Shown: in pieces, positions 27,671-31,268 of the stretch | How positions within the stretch are numbered: the first letter of the stretch is position 1 | How the letters are laid out: each line of letters opens with the position of its first letter | Virus record (IMG/VR): IMGVR_UViG_3300034103_000309 | Span: 1-31,268 of that record | Direction: 5' to 3' (one strand) | DNA length: 31,268 nt | DNA from: a virus | Made by a program: the position numbers and the translations under genes | Notes under the pieces: generated by a model | What the model saw: only the letters and a program-made list of their open reading frames with translations | Databases searched by the model: none | Told to the model about the DNA's origin: nothing

Positions 27671-28678
27671 ATGAAAAAACTAACAGCATTATTAGGTGCA
27701 TTGTTAATATCAACTGTTGCATTTAGTGCAGACATTACAGGCGCAGGTGCGACCTTCCCTTATCCAATCTATGCCAAGTGGGCCGAAGGCTACAAAAAAG
27801 CTACTGGCACTGGTATGAACTATCAGAGCATCGGATCATCCGGCGGCATTCGTCAAATCAATGCAAAGACCGTTGACTTTGGAGCAACTGACGCGCCAGT
27901 AAGCGGAGAAAACTTAGACAAGATGGGACAAGTTCAATTCCCGGCTATTATCGGTGGAACAGTTCCTGTAATAAACTTAGAAGGATTCAAGCCCGGCGAA
28001 CTACGCATTACTGGACCAGTCATGGCTGAAGTGTTTATGGGCAATATTAATCGTTGGAATGACCCTAAACTAGTAGCACTAAATCCAGGTAAGAATTTGC
28101 CTAATACAGAGATAACTATTGTACACCGTGCTGACGGTTCGGGTACAACATTCAACTGGACAGACTATCTTGCTACAGTGAGCCCAGAGTGGTTACAACG
28201 TGTAGGCCGTGGTGCTGCTGTCAAGTGGCCTGCAGCCACATCAGTAGGTGGCAAAGGCAATGAAGGTGTTGCAGCCAACGTGAACAGAATCAAAGGTTCA
28301 ATTGGTTATGTAGAGTATGCCTATGTTAAGAAAAACAATATGACATTCCTACAGCTACAAAACAAAGCAGGACGATATGTTAGTCCAGATGACTTAACAT
28401 TTGCCGCAGCAGCAGATGGTGCTGATTGGTTTTCAGTTCCAGGTATGGGATTAAGTATTGTGGATCAACGCAACCCTAATGCTTGGCCAGTAAGTTCAGC
28501 AAGTTTTATCATCATGTACAAAGAACCAAAGAACAAAGCCAATAGTGACGAAGTATTAAAGTTCTTTGATTGGGCATTTAAGAACGGCAAGAAAGATGCA
28601 ATTGATTTAGACTATGTGCCATTACCGGACGCACTAACAAAGCAGATCCGTGAACGAGTTTGGACACAGATTAAGTAA
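27671..28678 (+). CDS. pstS: Periplasmic phosphate-binding protein PstS
   Basis: 335 residues. A Sec signal peptide (MKKLTALLGALLISTVAFSA, cut before DITGAG) directs it to the periplasm. Phosphate-binding motifs of the PstS family are complete: GAGATFPYPIY, YQSIGSSGGIRQI, FGATDAP, and VHRADGSGTTFNWTDYL; late blocks GGKGNEGVAANV and SIGYVEYAY also match. Length and all blocks match full-length proteobacterial PstS, so it is likely acquired from the host lineage and functional. It would feed host PstCAB to raise phosphate uptake during infection. AAGGAG RBS 8 nt before the ATG; own promoter, terminators on both sides (monocistronic). Confidence 0.95.
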   Translation: MKKLTALLGALLISTVAFSADITGAGATFPYPIYAKWAEGYKKATGTGMNYQSIGSSGGIRQINAKTVDFGATDAPVSGENLDKMGQVQFPAIIGGTVPVINLEGFKPGELRITGPVMAEVFMGNINRWNDPKLVALNPGKNLPNTEITIVHRADGSGTTFNWTDYLATVSPEWLQRVGRGAAVKWPAATSVGGKGNEGVAANVNRIKGSIGYVEYAYVKKNNMTFLQLQNKAGRYVSPDDLTFAAAADGADWFSVPGMGLSIVDQRNPNAWPVSSASFIIMYKEPKNKANSDEVLKFFDWAFKNGKKDAIDLDYVPLPDALTKQIRERVWTQIK

Positions 28679-28722
28679 ACCGCGTACAAAATAGAGTACG
28701 GCTAGACCTCGTAACTAGCACT

Positions 28723-28745
28723 AAGGGCCGCAAGGCTCTTTTTTT
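28723..28745 (+). terminator. Rho-independent terminator after pstS
   Basis: AAGGGCC / GGCTCTT stem (7 bp with one G-T pair), GCAA tetraloop, then a 7-T run. A small extra hairpin (CGTAC/GTACG, 28683-28700) precedes it. Confidence 0.88.
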
Positions 28746-28771
28746 ATTGCTTTTTAGTAAGTCGATATTTG

Positions 28772-28779
28772 ATAAATAC
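28772..28779 (+). promoter_or_regulatory. T4-type late promoter that fixes the start of the next gene
   Basis: ATAAATAC, 6 nt before the ATG at 28786. A TTG at 28747 lies upstream of this promoter and inside the terminator's downstream flank, so it is not the real start. Confidence 0.75.
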
Positions 28780-28785
28780 ATTACT

Positions 28786-30822
28786 ATGAACCTTAAAGAG
28801 CTTGATTCCTTCAAAATGTCCGATGCTGTGAAATTTCACAATGAGTTAAATCCCAATCTTTGGTATGGCTCTCGCCTTCGCCCTGAAGTAAAAAAGCAAT
28901 TAAAAATAATAGCAGATGACTTTATTGACGAACTTGGTGTTAGTGGACTAGATGTTTTAGATTTAACAATATCAGGATCTAATGCCGCTTATAGTTACAC
29001 ACCTCATAGCGACTTAGACTTGCACATCTTAATTGACATGAATCAATTATCCAATGACGAAGTGTATCGAGAATTATTCAATGCTAAAAAAACAATTTAC
29101 AACGATACTCACAATATAAAAATACACGGAGTACCGGTAGAATTGTATGTTCAAGATGCTAATGAACCAGTTATAAGTTTAGGTGAGTATAGCATACTTC
29201 AAGACAAGTGGCTTAAACTACCAAGTAAGCGTAGAGCTAATCTAGATCAAAATTCAGCAAGAGCCAAGTACGAAAAACTACACACATTAATTAAACATGC
29301 GTTAAAACTCAGAGATTTAAAAAAGCTAAACAACGTTATTAAGAAAATCAAACAATACAGACAAGCAGGGTTAGACAGTGGTGGCGAGTTTGGGCCTGAA
29401 AATCTAGCATACAAAGCACTACGAACCCAGGACTATATTACAAAATTATATGATTTGCGAGACAAACTTCACGGTGAAGAACTCACAATTGAAACTATGT
29501 ATAGTCAACCTGAACATAATAAGCTATTGAATAGACCTACATTGAGTGCTAGAATGCTAGCGGCTAAACACAATGTTTCTGTTGGTCATATTATAACTCA
29601 ACTTAGAAAAGGTATAGAAGTTGAAAAAGAACATACTACCTACGGTCAAACTGCACGTGAAATTGCGTTAGACCACCTGAGTGAAGATCCAAATTACTAT
29701 ACTAAACTTAAAAAAGCTAACCTAGAAGAAGACAAATATGATGATTTGCCTGAAAGAGTTTACCACGTAACACCTTCTGAAAACTTAGATAGTATAATGA
29801 GCAAGGGATTACTTCCTCAGATCGGTGATCGTACTAGAAAAATAGTAGATGAGAAACCTGCAATCTATTGCTTCCCTGACAAAAACGCAATGGAAGATGC
29901 AATGATGAATTGGTTAGGTGATGAATTTGATGAGGATGAAGCACTTGCTTTATTAGAAATCTACACTGCTGGTTTAAAAGGTCAAGTTACTGAAGGTGCT
30001 GAATACGAAGTTGCAATTATCAGTGCTATTCCTCCGCAAAACATACGTATCATATCTAGAGATTTAGCTACCCCTATAACTGAAAGTATAGTTAAAGAGG
30101 CGTTTAATCAACCCTATCCTATTAAATGGGAAAAAGGCGATCATGGTGATCTAGATGCATTAGCAAAATTACCAGACGGCTCACCATTAAGTATCATGTT
30201 TAATCAACAACAAGATGATGACGGTGATGAAATTACTCAAGTTGAATTCTATAGAAACAATAGTCAAGAAGTAACAGGTGAAGGTGACGCCCAACGAATA
30301 TTTGCTACAGTATTGACTGCTATTCAGCAATACATTAAAAAACGCAAGCCATTGAGATTAACGTTTGCAGCAAGTAAACAAGTAGACCCAACAGTTTATT
30401 ATGAACCAGATCAGCCCCAACCAAATCCTGAAAGTCGTGCTAAGTTATACGACCGATTAGTTCAGCGTTATGCTAAGGCATGGGGCTATAGAGCATTTAG
30501 AGCAGACAACGGTGACTTAGTTATGTACGAATTAAGCAGGATAAACAAGAAGGTATCAGAAGAAGATACAATGCAATATGCGGCTGAAAAAACACCTGTT
30601 ATAAGTCCATACTCAGGTCTTAAAGATAATCAATATCGTGGTGGAATATCAGAAGCTAGTGGATATATTCCTAGCGAAAAAGAGAAAAATGATCCACGTT
30701 TTAGTACAGCATTAACAGTAGATGTTAAGCCTGACAGTATCAAGAAAAACGCAAAAGCATTCAATAGCAAAGTAAGTCGTGCAGGTATCCCGCCAACATT
30801 AAGTCCTAGCGGGAAGTTCTGA
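28786..30822 (+). CDS. Multidomain protein: nucleotidyltransferase + DUF5661-like + ADP-ribosyltransferase-like + unknown C-terminal domain
   Basis: 678 residues from ATG 28786. (1) Residues about 15-150: polymerase-beta-type nucleotidyltransferase with Gly64-Ser65 and Asp76-x-Asp78 in SGSNAAYS...HSDLDLHILI, and VPVELYV for the third acidic residue. (2) About 266-312: a DUF5661-like helical piece (QLRKGIEVEKEHT; AREIALDHLSEDPNYYTKL). (3) About 322-425: an ADP-ribosyltransferase-like fold, RVYHVTPSENL (Tyr326, His327), then a GLLP turn, AIYCFPD (Tyr361), and EYEVAIIS...PPQNIRII (Glu408), an H-Y-E-like set. (4) About 440-600: an unknown domain (KPLRLTFAASK; NPESRAKLYDRLVQRYAKAWGY). (5) A basic tail from SGYIPSEKEKNDPRF. 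Sites I-T-E433|S, V-K-E438|A and I-S-E623|A lie between parts 3/4 and 4/5. It is late-expressed and reads as a packaged effector, like T4 Alt. Confidence 0.7.
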   Translation: MNLKELDSFKMSDAVKFHNELNPNLWYGSRLRPEVKKQLKIIADDFIDELGVSGLDVLDLTISGSNAAYSYTPHSDLDLHILIDMNQLSNDEVYRELFNAKKTIYNDTHNIKIHGVPVELYVQDANEPVISLGEYSILQDKWLKLPSKRRANLDQNSARAKYEKLHTLIKHALKLRDLKKLNNVIKKIKQYRQAGLDSGGEFGPENLAYKALRTQDYITKLYDLRDKLHGEELTIETMYSQPEHNKLLNRPTLSARMLAAKHNVSVGHIITQLRKGIEVEKEHTTYGQTAREIALDHLSEDPNYYTKLKKANLEEDKYDDLPERVYHVTPSENLDSIMSKGLLPQIGDRTRKIVDEKPAIYCFPDKNAMEDAMMNWLGDEFDEDEALALLEIYTAGLKGQVTEGAEYEVAIISAIPPQNIRIISRDLATPITESIVKEAFNQPYPIKWEKGDHGDLDALAKLPDGSPLSIMFNQQQDDDGDEITQVEFYRNNSQEVTGEGDAQRIFATVLTAIQQYIKKRKPLRLTFAASKQVDPTVYYEPDQPQPNPESRAKLYDRLVQRYAKAWGYRAFRADNGDLVMYELSRINKKVSEEDTMQYAAEKTPVISPYSGLKDNQYRGGISEASGYIPSEKEKNDPRFSTALTVDVKPDSIKKNAKAFNSKVSRAGIPPTLSPSGKF

Positions 30823-30837
30823 TTAATATGGTCTTAG

Positions 30838-30845
30838 ATAAATAC
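30838..30845 (+). promoter_or_regulatory. T4-type late promoter
   Basis: ATAAATAC preceded by AG, 22 nt before the ATG at 30868, with CGGAA as a weak ribosome-binding site between. Confidence 0.75.
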
Positions 30846-30867
30846 TATATTATCTCGGAATTCTACT

Positions 30868-31268
30868 ATGAAAATCAATCAAATTATATTAAGCGAAATG
30901 GCAACAGTGGCCGGGTCAGTTGCTACCGTAGCTAGACCAATGGGGGAAACTCAAAAGAGACCTAAAATTAAAGGTCTTGAACCAGCGGAGAGAATCATGT
31001 CTGGTGCAGCAAAGAAAAAAGGTCCATATGCTAATAGCCTAAGTGAGGGCGCAATGAAGCAGTTATCATCAGACTTAAAAGGTGGACCTGATGGATTGAG
31101 CGACCAAGAATTTCAAAAGAAATACAAGATGAGTAAGCAAGCTGCCCGTCAAGAGTTAACCTCTAATAGAAAACAATCTAAGCCAGAACCAGTACAAGAG
31201 GCTAGATTAGAAGAAGATGATATAATTCAAATGCCCGGTAGAGGTTCTAAACGCAAAACTGGATTTGT
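30868..31268 (+). CDS. Putative internal head protein, 3' truncated by the window edge
   Basis: 133 codons visible, with no stop before the edge. The N-terminus MKINQIILSE|M is a close copy in layout of T4 capsid-targeting leaders (about 10 residues ending in L/I-x-E). More such sites follow (NSLSE|GAM; PVQE|ARLEE). The rest is basic, Lys/Gln/Ser-rich and probably disordered apart from a helix around QEFQKKYKMSKQAARQEL. Late promoter, leader and charge resemble T4 internal proteins packaged with the DNA. Function unknown. Confidence 0.6.
   Translation, partial: MKINQIILSEMATVAGSVATVARPMGETQKRPKIKGLEPAERIMSGAAKKKGPYANSLSEGAMKQLSSDLKGGPDGLSDQEFQKKYKMSKQAARQELTSNRKQSKPEPVQEARLEEDDIIQMPGRGSKRKTGF

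Noticed and set aside
28747-28785. Upstream TTG start for the fusion protein (13 more residues)
   Set aside because: It lies before the late promoter at 28772-28779 and directly after the terminator, and has no RBS; the ATG at 28786 begins family-like sequence.

Overview
The window is a contiguous piece of a T4-like tailed-phage (myovirus) genome, probably from an uncultured aquatic phage of a Gram-negative, proteobacterium-like host. Evidence seen directly: nearly gap-free, mostly single-strand gene packing; about ten copies of a T4-type late promoter (ATAAATAC/T) in front of virion genes; T4-type head-completion nuclease (gp4), small terminase (gp16), clamp loader (gp44), tail-tube-like and GroES-like genes; and typical aquatic-phage host-like genes (phoH, pstS). 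The host assignment rests on the proteobacterial look of PstS and the sigma70/PhoB-like signals, and is inference. The left end cuts into a gene and the right end cuts into another.

Layout. 1-2936: tail-tube-like protein, two small probable tail proteins, gp4-like nuclease and a glycosyltransferase-like protein. 2970-6489: small terminase and two late-promoter genes with features of prohead core/scaffold proteins, closed by a strong terminator. 6585-13492: host-contact and lysis block (collagen-like fibre with about 130 Gly-X-Y triplets, GH19 endolysin, two large beta-rich fibre or structural proteins). 13505-17527: small unknown genes, a short DnaE-like fragment, GroES-like co-chaperonin and gp44 clamp loader, ending at a perfect bidirectional terminator shared with phoH on the other strand. 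18512-20305: two acidic unknown proteins and a holin. 20345-23429: dnaJ-clpA operon behind a sigma70-type promoter, followed by a GIY-YIG homing endonuclease on the minus strand. 24154-27558: an unknown gene, then a late operon with two small structural-like proteins and a HxGH nucleotidyltransferase, then a GT-A-like glycosyltransferase and a terminator. 27671-28678: pstS with a Pho-box-like element. 28786-end: a multidomain nucleotidyltransferase/DUF5661/ADP-ribosyltransferase-like protein and a truncated probable internal head protein.

How it fits together. Replication (clamp loader) and T4-type late transcription are classically linked through the sliding clamp. The phage carries co-factors for three host protein-handling machines (GroES for GroEL, DnaJ for DnaK, ClpA for ClpP) but none of the partners appears in this window. 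Several late-expressed proteins carry [LIVM]-x-E|[AGS] sites like those cut by T4 prohead protease, sometimes exactly between enzyme domains. This suggests modular proteins that are packaged in the capsid, cut during maturation and delivered with the DNA. That is the most interesting hypothesis here. I see no tRNA, CRISPR array, insertion sequence or integrase, and no gene-free stretch longer than about 175 bases.
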